This document shows positions 1 to 6,420 of a DNA stretch of 6,436 nucleotides, piece after piece. Both the position numbers and the translations under genes were made by a program. Each line of letters begins with the position of its first letter. Within the stretch, counting starts at the first letter, position 1. The stretch is from an uncultured Anaplasmataceae bacterium. GTDB lineage: Bacteria; Pseudomonadota; Alphaproteobacteria; Rickettsiales; CAIPFW01. The notes beneath the pieces are model-generated. The model was not told where the DNA came from and made no database searches. It was given only the letters and a program-made list of their open reading frames with translations. The stretch covers positions 1 through 6,436 of the forward strand of contig CAIPFW010000195.1 of NCBI GenBank assembly GCA_903864455.1, given 5' to 3'.

Positions 1-8
1 AAAAAATG

Positions 9-38
9 TTGACTTTATGCCTGTATTATATTAATAAT
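9..38 (+). promoter_or_regulatory. Candidate sigma-70-type promoter for ald
   Basis: TTGACT at 9-14 matches five of six -35 consensus bases, and AATAAT at 33-38 matches five of six -10 bases, with an 18-base spacer. Transcription would begin near 45, giving a leader of about 25 bases to the ATG at 72 and excluding the upstream ATG at 6. AT-rich DNA yields such matches by chance, and nothing upstream of base 1 can be seen, so this is tentative. Confidence 0.35.
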
Positions 39-71
39 ATATTATTAGTTGTGTTAAAAAATTCTATGGGA

Positions 72-1184
72 ATGATAGTAGGAGTGCCAAAGGAAATTAA
101 AAACCAAGAATTTAGAGTGGGGTTGACGCCTGACTCCGTTCATGCGTTTATTGGTGCAGGTAGTAAAGTGCTGGTTCAAGATGGTGCCGGTATAGGATCT
201 GGTTTTTCAAACGATGATTATAAAAAAGTTGGTGCAACGATAATTGGTTCTGCAAAGGAGATTTTTGAGCAATCTAACATGATTGTGAAAGTGAAAGAGC
301 CGCAAAAAGATGAGTTACAAATGCTGCGTGAGAATCAAATTTTATATACTTATCTTCATTTAGCTCCAGACCCTGAACAAACGGCGGGTCTTATTAAATC
401 AAAATGTATTGCTGTTGCGTATGAGACAATTACCGATAAAAATGGCAGATTGCCACTCTTGGCTCCGATGAGTGAGGTTGCAGGGCGTTTGTCTGTTCAG
501 ATTGGAGCTCATAATCTAGAAAAAAGACAAGGGGGTAGGGGTATCTTGCTTGGTGGAGTTCCCGGAACGCCAAAGGCTAATGTTTTGATTTTAGGTGGCG
601 GGTATTCTGGTGTAAATGCAGCTGAGATGGCTATTGGTCTTGGTGCAAATGTTACGATTCTTGATAGAAATATCGATAGATTAAAGGAAATTCATACAAT
701 GTTTGCTGGTAAAATTCAAACAATTTATTCTACGCAAGCTACAATTGAAAAATATATACAAGATGCTGATTTGGTGATTGGAGCTGTTTTGATACCGGGG
801 GATAAAGCACCACGCCTTGTCACAAGAGCGATGTTGAAAACGATGAAGGCGGGGTCTGTTTTGGTTGATATAGCGATTGACCAAGGTGGTTGCTTTGAGA
901 CAAGTAGAGTCACAACTCATGACAATCCGACTTTTGTTGAAGAGGGGGTGATTCATTATTGCGTAGCAAATATGCCTGGAGCTGTTGCAAGAACATCAAC
1001 AATTGCATTAAATAATGCAACTTTGCCATTTGGTTTGATGTTGGCTAGACATGGAATTGAAGCTGCAGCGATGAATGAACATTTAGCGATGGGTGTGAAT
1101 GTTTATCAAGGGCATATCACAAACCATGCGGTTGCTCATGCGCTCAATCTAAAATTTGTAGATTTGAAAGAGTTATTGAAGTAA
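72..1184 (+). CDS. ald: Alanine dehydrogenase (NAD-dependent)
   Basis: Catalyses the reversible oxidative deamination of L-alanine to pyruvate and ammonium with NAD+, in the cytoplasm. From the chosen start the protein has 370 residues, the usual family length. The N-terminal catalytic domain shows the opening MIVGVPKEIK, with Arg15 (EFRVGLTP), Lys75 (VKVKEP) and His96 (YLHLAPD), the substrate and catalytic positions of the family. The Rossmann domain carries GGGYSG at 175-180 and the ribose-binding Asp198 (ILDRN). Asp270 in VDIAIDQGGCFETS is the second catalytic residue. ATG at 72 is chosen because it aligns with the family N-terminus. ATG at 66 (two more residues) is equally possible. The frame opens upstream at 6, but those 22 residues are hydrophobic, non-homologous and overlap a promoter-like sequence. 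No clear Shine-Dalgarno is present; GGGA directly abuts the ATG. The next gene is 120 bases downstream. Family assignment is very secure; the physiological direction (alanine use or synthesis) cannot be read from sequence. Confidence 0.95.
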   Translation: MIVGVPKEIKNQEFRVGLTPDSVHAFIGAGSKVLVQDGAGIGSGFSNDDYKKVGATIIGSAKEIFEQSNMIVKVKEPQKDELQMLRENQILYTYLHLAPDPEQTAGLIKSKCIAVAYETITDKNGRLPLLAPMSEVAGRLSVQIGAHNLEKRQGGRGILLGGVPGTPKANVLILGGGYSGVNAAEMAIGLGANVTILDRNIDRLKEIHTMFAGKIQTIYSTQATIEKYIQDADLVIGAVLIPGDKAPRLVTRAMLKTMKAGSVLVDIAIDQGGCFETSRVTTHDNPTFVEEGVIHYCVANMPGAVARTSTIALNNATLPFGLMLARHGIEAAAMNEHLAMGVNVYQGHITNHAVAHALNLKFVDLKELLK

Positions 1185-1187
1185 AGT

Positions 1188-1228
1188 TTCGAATTGGAGT
1201 GATTTTACAAATATCACCTTCATTCAAG
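1188..1228 (+). other. Imperfect inverted repeat after ald (possible RNA hairpin)
   Basis: GTGAT at 1199-1203 pairs with ATCAC at 1213-1217 around a nine-base loop. The same dyad continues outward through two G-U pairs to GAAT (1191-1194) pairing with ATTC (1222-1225), with single mismatches between the blocks. No T-run follows directly, so it is not a standard intrinsic terminator. It could be a weak 3' end or processing hairpin for the ald transcript, or chance. Confidence 0.25.
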
Positions 1229-1248
1229 ATATTATTCGTTATCATGAA

Positions 1249-1276
1249 TTGACTTTTTTATTTAAAAATATAAAAT
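1249..1276 (+). promoter_or_regulatory. Candidate sigma-70-type promoter for carA
   Basis: TTGACT at 1249-1254 (five of six -35 bases) and TAAAAT at 1271-1276 (five of six -10 bases) lie 16 bases apart, which is the best-placed pair in the window. It sits in the largest intergenic gap. Predicted transcription starts near 1283, leaving a leader of about 22 bases that is almost purely A and T. The -35 block TTGACTTT also occurs before ald. No operator or attenuator for arginine or pyrimidine control is recognisable. Confidence 0.45.
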
Positions 1277-1304
1277 AAAAAGTTAATTAAAATATAAAAA
1301 ATAA

Positions 1305-2450
1305 ATGAACTATATTGCGAATCAAGGCTCAAATGCTGTCATTTTGTTTAGTGATGGAGAAATATTTTTCGGTAAATCATGCGGTATTTTTGGTGAAAAA
1401 GCAACAGAAATATGTTTTAACACTGCAATTACAGGATATCAAGAAGCTCTCACTGATCCATCTTACTCAGGTCAATCGATTGTTTTTTCCTTTCCACATA
1501 TTGGAAATACTGGAGTGAATTCTATAGATTATGAGTCTGGGTCGGCATCTGTTGATGCGGTGATTATGAGAAATAAAATTTCTATCGATTCAAATCATAG
1601 ATCTGAAATAAAGTTTGATGAATGGCTTCAAAAACAAGGTTTGATAGGAATTTATGATATTGATACAAGAGCTTTGATTCAAAAAATTAGAAAATCAGGC
1701 CCTCAAAATGTAGCGATTGGAACGTATAAGAATGGTGAAGAAATCAAAATCGAAAAATTGAAATCTTTAATTTCCGAATATTCATGCAATTTTGCTGATG
1801 AAATGAAGAAAATTTCTTCCGATGAAAAAAGACAAGAAAAAATAAAGCATTTGGTTGAAAAATCCATTCATAATAAAAATAAAGTTGCGGTTTTGGATTA
1901 TGGTGTGAAATTAAACATTTTGCATTGTTTGATTGATAACGATTGTGCGATTGATGTAATTCCTTACAATTCTGATGTAAATTTAATCGATTTTTCTCGA
2001 TACGATGGAATTTTTTTGTCAAATGGTCCAGCTGATCCAAGCGATGCGTTGAAATTAAGTTATGATTTGATTGAAAAAGTTTTTGCTTCGAAAAAGCCAA
2101 TTTTTGGTATATGTCTCGGTCATCAAATCATTGCGATTTATTATAAAAAATTGAACGTTGAAGTGAAAAAAATGAAACAAGGACATCGTGGTATTAACCA
2201 TCCAATTAAGAATCTCATAACAAATCATGTCGAGATAACATCGCAAAATCACGGCTTTGCGGCATTTAGCTTGAGTGATGCAGAAAAAAAATATATCAGT
2301 CATGTTTCTCTGTTTGATGGCTCAATAGCTGGGTTTTATATTGAGGAGGATAAAATTTTATCCGTTCAATACCACCCTGAGTCATCACCGGGGACTCATG
2401 ATAGTCGTTATTTATTCAAGAATTTTGTTGAAATGATTGAAAAGAAATGA
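1305..2450 (+). CDS. carA: Carbamoyl-phosphate synthase, small (glutaminase) subunit
   Basis: Hydrolyses glutamine and passes ammonia to the large subunit CarB, which makes carbamoyl phosphate for arginine and pyrimidine synthesis; cytoplasmic. At 381 residues it matches the family (E. coli about 382). The N-terminal CPSase domain (about 10-140) shows FNTAITGYQEALTDPSYSGQ at 38-57, FPHIGNTGVN at 63-72 and DIDTRALI. The C-terminal class I glutamine amidotransferase domain (about 193-378) has LSNGPADP at 238-245, the nucleophile Cys270 in GICLGHQ, and His357 and Glu359 in QYHPESSPG, so the catalytic triad is complete. The conserved GHRGxNHP segment reads GHRGINHP at 293-300. The start is the first ATG in frame and fits the family; no Shine-Dalgarno precedes it, only an A-rich leader. 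It ends with TGA directly followed by an in-frame TAA. CarB is not in this window, so the two subunit genes are either separated or further away. pepA follows after 44 bases. Confidence 0.97.
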   Translation: MNYIANQGSNAVILFSDGEIFFGKSCGIFGEKATEICFNTAITGYQEALTDPSYSGQSIVFSFPHIGNTGVNSIDYESGSASVDAVIMRNKISIDSNHRSEIKFDEWLQKQGLIGIYDIDTRALIQKIRKSGPQNVAIGTYKNGEEIKIEKLKSLISEYSCNFADEMKKISSDEKRQEKIKHLVEKSIHNKNKVAVLDYGVKLNILHCLIDNDCAIDVIPYNSDVNLIDFSRYDGIFLSNGPADPSDALKLSYDLIEKVFASKKPIFGICLGHQIIAIYYKKLNVEVKKMKQGHRGINHPIKNLITNHVEITSQNHGFAAFSLSDAEKKYISHVSLFDGSIAGFYIEEDKILSVQYHPESSPGTHDSRYLFKNFVEMIEKK

Positions 2451-2470
2451 TAAATACTATTGTAGTTTAT
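2450..2470 (+). other. Small AT-rich hairpin after the carA stop
   Basis: ATAAATAC at 2450-2457 pairs with GTA (2462-2464) plus TTTAT (2466-2470), with one bulged G and a TATT loop. It begins on the last base of the carA stop codon. The stem is mostly A-T pairs and is followed by T-rich but not uninterrupted T sequence, so any terminator activity would be weak. It may be chance. Confidence 0.2.
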
Positions 2471-2488
2471 TGATTATATTTATAGAAT
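2460..2488 (+). promoter_or_regulatory. Weak candidate promoter for pepA
   Basis: TAGAAT at 2483-2488 matches five of six -10 bases, with a poor -35 TTGTAG at 2460-2465 (17-base spacer). If real, transcription would start almost at the ATG at 2495, giving a nearly leaderless message. Read-through from carA is the simpler alternative. Confidence 0.18.
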
Positions 2489-2494
2489 ATCGTT

Positions 2495-2548
2495 ATGAAA
2501 AACAAATGTTTAATTTTTTTATTTTATTTTTTTATGAACGTATCTGCG
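2495..2548 (+). other. Predicted signal peptide of the aminopeptidase
   Basis: These 18 codons encode a lysine-containing n-region, a hydrophobic core of about 12 residues rich in Phe and Leu, and a short c-region ending Val-Ser-Ala, which fits the -3/-1 rule for signal peptidase I. A later cut after Ala24 (NMWA) is possible. The Cys at position 5 is not preceded by a lipobox, so a lipoprotein is unlikely. An uncleaved membrane anchor is the main alternative. Confidence 0.6.
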
Positions 2549-4129
2549 TCAAAGAATATGTGGGCTAATGATATCAACAATCTTTTGAAAATAAAGAGAG
2601 ATGAATCGCAAAAATTAATTAAATTTGGATATACTTCAAATGTTAAAGAGGCTTCAAATGCTGATTTAAATGTAATTTTTTTAACAAAAGACCAAAAACT
2701 AAGCGATATTGAGTTGCCATTTTCAAGCGAAGAACAAAATAATTTAGAAAAATTTTTAAATAAAGAAAAGTTTTCTGGAGAAAAAGACAAGATGTTATCT
2801 TTGCCAATGTTAATCAACGGCGATTATAAGAATGTCTTAATATGCGGTTTTGGTGAAAAACAAGAAATTGATGAGAAAAAATTTGAATCTTTAGGAAAAA
2901 AAATCACAAATCGTGCAAAATCTTTGAAAGCGAAATCGATTTCTGTATTTTATAATATTAAAGATTATGATTCAGAGATTGCATCAGGAGTTGGTCTTGG
3001 GCTTGCGATGAACAATTTTCATTTTGACCTCAAAAATAAAAAAAAGGACGATGAAATTGAGACGTCAGTTGAAAGCATTAAATTCCTTGTTAACAAAGAG
3101 AATATTGATTCTTTGAATGGAAAATTGAAGGAGCAGGAAGCTTTAATAAAATCAATTAATCATGTGAAAATTTACTCGGATACGCCACCAAATTTACTTT
3201 ACCCAGAGTCTTTTGCAAATTTTATAAAGGAGGATTTGAAGGGTTTAAATATTGACATAAAAATTTTAGAAAGAGAAGAAATGGCAAAACTTGGCATGAA
3301 TGCTTTGCTTGGTGTTGCTCAAGCGAGCGATTTCCCTCCAAGACTTGTCGTGATGGAAATTAAAAATGGCTCAAAAGGCGAGCAACCTGTGGCGTTTGTT
3401 GGAAAGGGAGTGACTTTTGACAGTGGTGGATTATCTCTCAAACCAGCAGATTCAATGGAAGGCATGAAATATGACATGAGTGGAGCGGCAGTGGTTTATG
3501 GAACGATGAGAGTTCTTGCTGAGAGAAAGGCAAAAATTAACGCCATTGGTGTGATAGGATTAGTTGAAAACTCAGTAGCAGGAAACGCTCAAAGACCCGG
3601 AGATATAGTGATGTCGATGTCAGGGCAAACGATTGAAGTTTTGAATACGGATGCTGAGGGTAGGTTGGTCTTGGCTGATGCGTTTACTTACACGCAAAAA
3701 AATTATAAACCAAAGATTTTGATAGATCTTGCAACTTTAACTGGTGCGGCAATTGTTGCACTTGGCACAAATACAAATGCGGCGATATTATCTAATAATG
3801 ATGAAATCGCAGGAAAGCTTGTAGAGTGTGGAAAAAGAACAGGGGAGGGGCTCTGGAGATTGCCATTGCAAGAAATTTATGACAGAAAAATGGATTCGAA
3901 AATTGCTGATATGCAAAATATTTCAAATTCAAAAGGTTTCGGCGCAGGAACTATCACTGCAGCTGAATTTTTGCAAAGATTTATAGAGGGTGATGTGAAA
4001 TGGGCGCATCTTGATATTGCGGGCGTGGACAACAGAGCTAGCAATAGTGATTCAGGGGATTTAATTGGCTCAACAGCATTTGGTGTGAAATTATTGAATG
4101 AATTTACAAAGCAATACGAAGATAAATAA
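2495..4129 (+). CDS. pepA: Leucyl aminopeptidase (M17 family) with apparent Sec signal peptide
   Basis: Releases N-terminal amino acids from peptides; M17 enzymes are two-metal hexamers, normally cytosolic. This protein has 544 residues, about 40 more than E. coli PepA (503), and the surplus is N-terminal. Residues 1-4 (MKNK) are positive, 5-16 are strongly hydrophobic and aromatic (CLIFLFYFFMNV), and VSA at 16-18 fits a signal peptidase I site (alternative after Ala24). There is no twin arginine and no lipobox. The family N-terminal domain begins near residue 41. The catalytic domain is intact: Lys304 (VGKG), Asp309 (TFDSGG), Lys316 (SLKP), Asp327 (MKYDMSGAA), then Asp386, Glu388 and Arg390 in NTDAEGR, followed by ATLTGA and WAHLDIAG. 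Starting at Met14 (base 2534) would remove most of the hydrophobic stretch, but still leave about 28 extra residues. The ATG at 2495 has no Shine-Dalgarno. mdh follows after 29 bases. Enzyme family is certain; export to the periplasm or beyond is inferred. Confidence 0.93.
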   Translation: MKNKCLIFLFYFFMNVSASKNMWANDINNLLKIKRDESQKLIKFGYTSNVKEASNADLNVIFLTKDQKLSDIELPFSSEEQNNLEKFLNKEKFSGEKDKMLSLPMLINGDYKNVLICGFGEKQEIDEKKFESLGKKITNRAKSLKAKSISVFYNIKDYDSEIASGVGLGLAMNNFHFDLKNKKKDDEIETSVESIKFLVNKENIDSLNGKLKEQEALIKSINHVKIYSDTPPNLLYPESFANFIKEDLKGLNIDIKILEREEMAKLGMNALLGVAQASDFPPRLVVMEIKNGSKGEQPVAFVGKGVTFDSGGLSLKPADSMEGMKYDMSGAAVVYGTMRVLAERKAKINAIGVIGLVENSVAGNAQRPGDIVMSMSGQTIEVLNTDAEGRLVLADAFTYTQKNYKPKILIDLATLTGAAIVALGTNTNAAILSNNDEIAGKLVECGKRTGEGLWRLPLQEIYDRKMDSKIADMQNISNSKGFGAGTITAAEFLQRFIEGDVKWAHLDIAGVDNRASNSDSGDLIGSTAFGVKLLNEFTKQYEDK

Positions 4130-4132
4130 AAT
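4103..4132 (+). promoter_or_regulatory. Candidate promoter for mdh overlapping the pepA 3' end
   Basis: TTTACA at 4103-4108 (five of six -35 bases) and TAAAAT at 4127-4132 (five of six -10 bases) are 18 bases apart. The -10 box begins on the pepA stop codon. Transcription would start near 4139, 20 bases before the mdh ATG. The match is decent but of a kind expected by chance in AT-rich DNA. Confidence 0.3.
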
Positions 4133-4158
4133 TAATTAATATATTTTTTTGGATTTTT

Positions 4159-5100
4159 ATGAGAAAAATATCTGTAATAGGCGGCGCGGGAAATATAGGA
4201 AAGATGATTGTCGACAAATTGATTTGGTTGTCAATTTGTGATTCAATCGTGATATGCGATGTGAATGATGACGTTGCAAAGGGAACGGTGATCGATATCA
4301 AGCAATCACTCGCTGTTTTTGGGAAGGATGTAAATTTAATTGGCACGAGTGATTATTCTGAGATAAAAAACTCAGATATTATTATCGTTCCAGCTGGTGT
4401 GCCAAGAAAACCTGGTATGACGAGAGATGACTTGTTGAAAGTGAATGCTGGAATTGTAAAATCAATCGCAACTGAAATTAAAACTCATGCGCCGAATGCA
4501 TTCGTGATTGTGATTACAAATCCGTTGGATGTGATGGTTGCAGCGATGTATCATTATCTTGGATTTGATAGAAAGAAGGTCATTGGTATGGCTGGCGTAC
4601 TTGATTCTGCGAGGTTGACTTATCAATTATCCAAGCTTTTCAATGTGAGTTACAGTTCTATACAACCAATGGTAATCGGTGCTCATAATGACAACATGTT
4701 ACCACTGTTACGATATTCAACGATTTTGGGTATTCCCGTGACTGAGTATATCAAGAAATTTTCAAATCTTTCGTTTGGCGATATTATAAAAAATGTTCAA
4801 ACAGGAGGCGCTGAAATCGTTGGTCTTTTAAAGACAGGTTCGGCTTATTTTGCACCTGCGACTTCAGCGGTTTTGATGGCTGACTCAATATTGAATAATA
4901 AAAATCGTGTTTTATCGTGCTCAACATTGATGAATGGAGAATATGGCGTGAAGAATATGTTCGTTGGTTCACCAGTTTTGCTCAATAAAAATGGAGCGGA
5001 TAAAGTGATTGAGCTTGATTTGACGAGTGAAGAAAAAGATTTATTTGATAAATCGGTGAACTCGATACAAGACGTTTTGAAAGATTTCAAATTTGAATAA
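4159..5100 (+). CDS. mdh: Malate dehydrogenase, LDH-like type, NAD-dependent
   Basis: Interconverts malate and oxaloacetate with NAD+/NADH in the TCA cycle; cytoplasmic. The 313-residue length and wording fit the LDH-like MDH of alphaproteobacteria. The Rossmann motif GAGNIG is at 9-14, and Asp34 (VICDVND) marks NAD rather than NADP preference. Arg83 in GVPRKPGMTRDD occupies the position that is Gln in lactate dehydrogenases, which supports malate specificity; Arg89 is the mobile-loop arginine. ITNPLD (119-124), Asp149 and Arg152 in GVLDSARL, and His176 complete the active site. The usual GGHGDTM around the catalytic histidine reads GAHNDNM at 174-180, an unusual change from Gly to Asn next to His176. 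GGAEIVGLLKTGSA (216-229) and NGEYGVK (259-265) are family-typical. The ATG at 4159 has GGA five bases upstream, the only plausible Shine-Dalgarno remnant in the window. It follows pepA by 29 bases and precedes purA by 36. Lactate dehydrogenase is the alternative, disfavoured by Arg83. Confidence 0.92.
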   Translation: MRKISVIGGAGNIGKMIVDKLIWLSICDSIVICDVNDDVAKGTVIDIKQSLAVFGKDVNLIGTSDYSEIKNSDIIIVPAGVPRKPGMTRDDLLKVNAGIVKSIATEIKTHAPNAFVIVITNPLDVMVAAMYHYLGFDRKKVIGMAGVLDSARLTYQLSKLFNVSYSSIQPMVIGAHNDNMLPLLRYSTILGIPVTEYIKKFSNLSFGDIIKNVQTGGAEIVGLLKTGSAYFAPATSAVLMADSILNNKNRVLSCSTLMNGEYGVKNMFVGSPVLLNKNGADKVIELDLTSEEKDLFDKSVNSIQDVLKDFKFE

Positions 5101-5122
5101 CGAAAAAATACATTAATATAAT
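5093..5122 (+). promoter_or_regulatory. Candidate promoter for purA overlapping the mdh stop
   Basis: A perfect TATAAT at 5117-5122 has TTGAAT (four of six -35 bases) at 5093-5098, 18 bases upstream and across the last codons of mdh. Transcription would begin near 5129, only about eight bases before the purA ATG, implying a very short leader without a Shine-Dalgarno. The perfect -10 raises confidence; AT-richness lowers it. Confidence 0.38.
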
Positions 5123-5136
5123 ATTAGAATAATAAG

Positions 5137-6420
5137 ATGGCGATAAATAATGCGGCCGTGATTGGCCTGCAATTCGGTGATGAAGGGAAGGGGAAGATTG
5201 TTGATTTATTGGCAAAGGATTACGACATCGTTGCAAGATTTCAAGGTGGGGACAATGCTGGCCATACAATCGTTGTTGATGGAGTGAAGTATAAATTGAG
5301 CTTGATTCCATCGGGCGTTTTGCACGGAAAAAAAGTTTTTCTTGGGTCTGGAGTTGTTGTAAATCCATACAAATTGAAAAATGAAATCGAAATTTTGCGA
5401 AAACAAGGAATTGATGGGTCGAAATTTCTTTTTATAGCAGAAAATGCATTTGTGATTTTCTCTCTTCATAAAGCGATGGACGAATTGAATGAAAAAATTC
5501 GAGGTGAGGATGCAATTGGTACAACTAAAAATGGTATTGGTCTTTGCTATTCTCAAAAAATTCAACGAAACGGTTTTAGAATTTGCGATCTCTACGAAAG
5601 CGATGATATTTTGATAAAAAAAATTCACTATATGATTGAAAGTTATAATTGTATGGCGAAAAAATATCAAATAGAGGAAATCTCTTATGAAACAATTCTG
5701 AACGAAATGAAGGATTTTAGAGAAATTTTAAAAGCGTTCAAAGTCAATGAATATCATTTTATTCAAAATGCGATAAAAAATAATGAAAGAATTTTGTTTG
5801 AAGGTGCGCAGGGTTGTGGATTGGATGTGAATCATGGCACTTATCCATTTGTGACTTCCAGCTCGACTTATGTCGCTCAGGCTTCTTTGGGAACTTCGAT
5901 TTCGCCAAAACAAATAGGGAAGGTGCACGGCATATTGAAGGCATATACGACTCGAGTTGGCAATGGCTTTTTTGGCACCGAGGATACGACAGAAGAGATT
6001 TTAAAGGATAAAATGCAGGAGATAGGTCAAGAAATTGGCACGGTTACAGGGCGAAAAAGACGTTGTGGATGGCTAGACCTTGTGATGACGAAGCAATTTG
6101 TCAATTCAAACGGCGTGGATTCAATAGTTTTAACAAAAATTGATGTTTTGGATAATTTTGAAAAAATAAAAATTTGTATCGGCTATCAATTTCAAGGTGA
6201 GAAAATAGATTATGTTCCGTTTGTAAATTATAAGGATGTTGAGCCGATATACAAAGAATTTGATGGTTGGGGCAAGCAAAGCCCAACTTTAAATATAAAA
6301 AATTATGATGATTTGCCTGAAAATGCAAAAATATATATTCAGTATATTGAGAATTTTTTAAATGTTAAAGTTGAAATTATTTCAACTGGCCCACAAAGAG
6401 ACCAAACGATTTTATCTTAA
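5137..6420 (+). CDS. purA: Adenylosuccinate synthetase
   Basis: Condenses IMP with aspartate using GTP to give adenylosuccinate, the first committed step to AMP; cytoplasmic, usually a dimer. The 427 residues match the family (E. coli about 432). The N-terminal GTP loop is QFGDEGKGK (12-20), with catalytic Asp15 and His43 (NAGHT). The IMP site includes Thr130 (IGTT), Arg144, Gln225 (EGAQG) and Thr240 (YPFVTSS). The aspartate loop GTVTGRKRRCGWLD (301-314) and the guanine-binding LTKIDVLD (332-339) are present, and the C-terminus has ISTGPQR (415-421). Departures from common wording are Phe13 for Trp in QWGDEGKGK, Leu136 for Pro in GIGP, and GFFGTE at 277-282 where GPFPTE is usual. All catalytic residues remain, so the enzyme is probably active. 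The start is the only fitting ATG, with no Shine-Dalgarno. It lies 36 bases after mdh and ends in TAA, 16 bases before the window edge. Confidence 0.97.
   Translation: MAINNAAVIGLQFGDEGKGKIVDLLAKDYDIVARFQGGDNAGHTIVVDGVKYKLSLIPSGVLHGKKVFLGSGVVVNPYKLKNEIEILRKQGIDGSKFLFIAENAFVIFSLHKAMDELNEKIRGEDAIGTTKNGIGLCYSQKIQRNGFRICDLYESDDILIKKIHYMIESYNCMAKKYQIEEISYETILNEMKDFREILKAFKVNEYHFIQNAIKNNERILFEGAQGCGLDVNHGTYPFVTSSSTYVAQASLGTSISPKQIGKVHGILKAYTTRVGNGFFGTEDTTEEILKDKMQEIGQEIGTVTGRKRRCGWLDLVMTKQFVNSNGVDSIVLTKIDVLDNFEKIKICIGYQFQGEKIDYVPFVNYKDVEPIYKEFDGWGKQSPTLNIKNYDDLPENAKIYIQYIENFLNVKVEIISTGPQRDQTILS

Noticed and set aside
6..71. A 22-residue hydrophobic N-terminal extension of Ald from the ATG at base 6
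   Set aside because: The Ald family begins at MIVGVPKE, the extension has no family counterpart, and it overlaps a promoter-like TTGACT/AATAAT pair. A membrane-targeted Ald is not supported.
2495..2550. Lipoprotein signal at Cys5 or twin-arginine signal in the aminopeptidase
   Set aside because: Cys5 directly follows the charged MKNK segment with no hydrophobic lipobox before it, and there is no pair of arginines.
4131..4158. ATTAATTAAT palindrome followed by T-runs between pepA and mdh as an intrinsic terminator
   Set aside because: A ten-base A/T-only palindrome leaves no loop and cannot form a stable stem; the T-rich run is ordinary for such AT-rich spacers.
5206..5670. A 154-codon open frame on the minus strand inside purA
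   Set aside because: It lies wholly opposite conserved PurA coding sequence, has no recognisable motif or promoter, and is explained by the codon bias of the real gene. The shorter minus-strand frames inside ald, carA, pepA, mdh and purA were rejected for the same reason.
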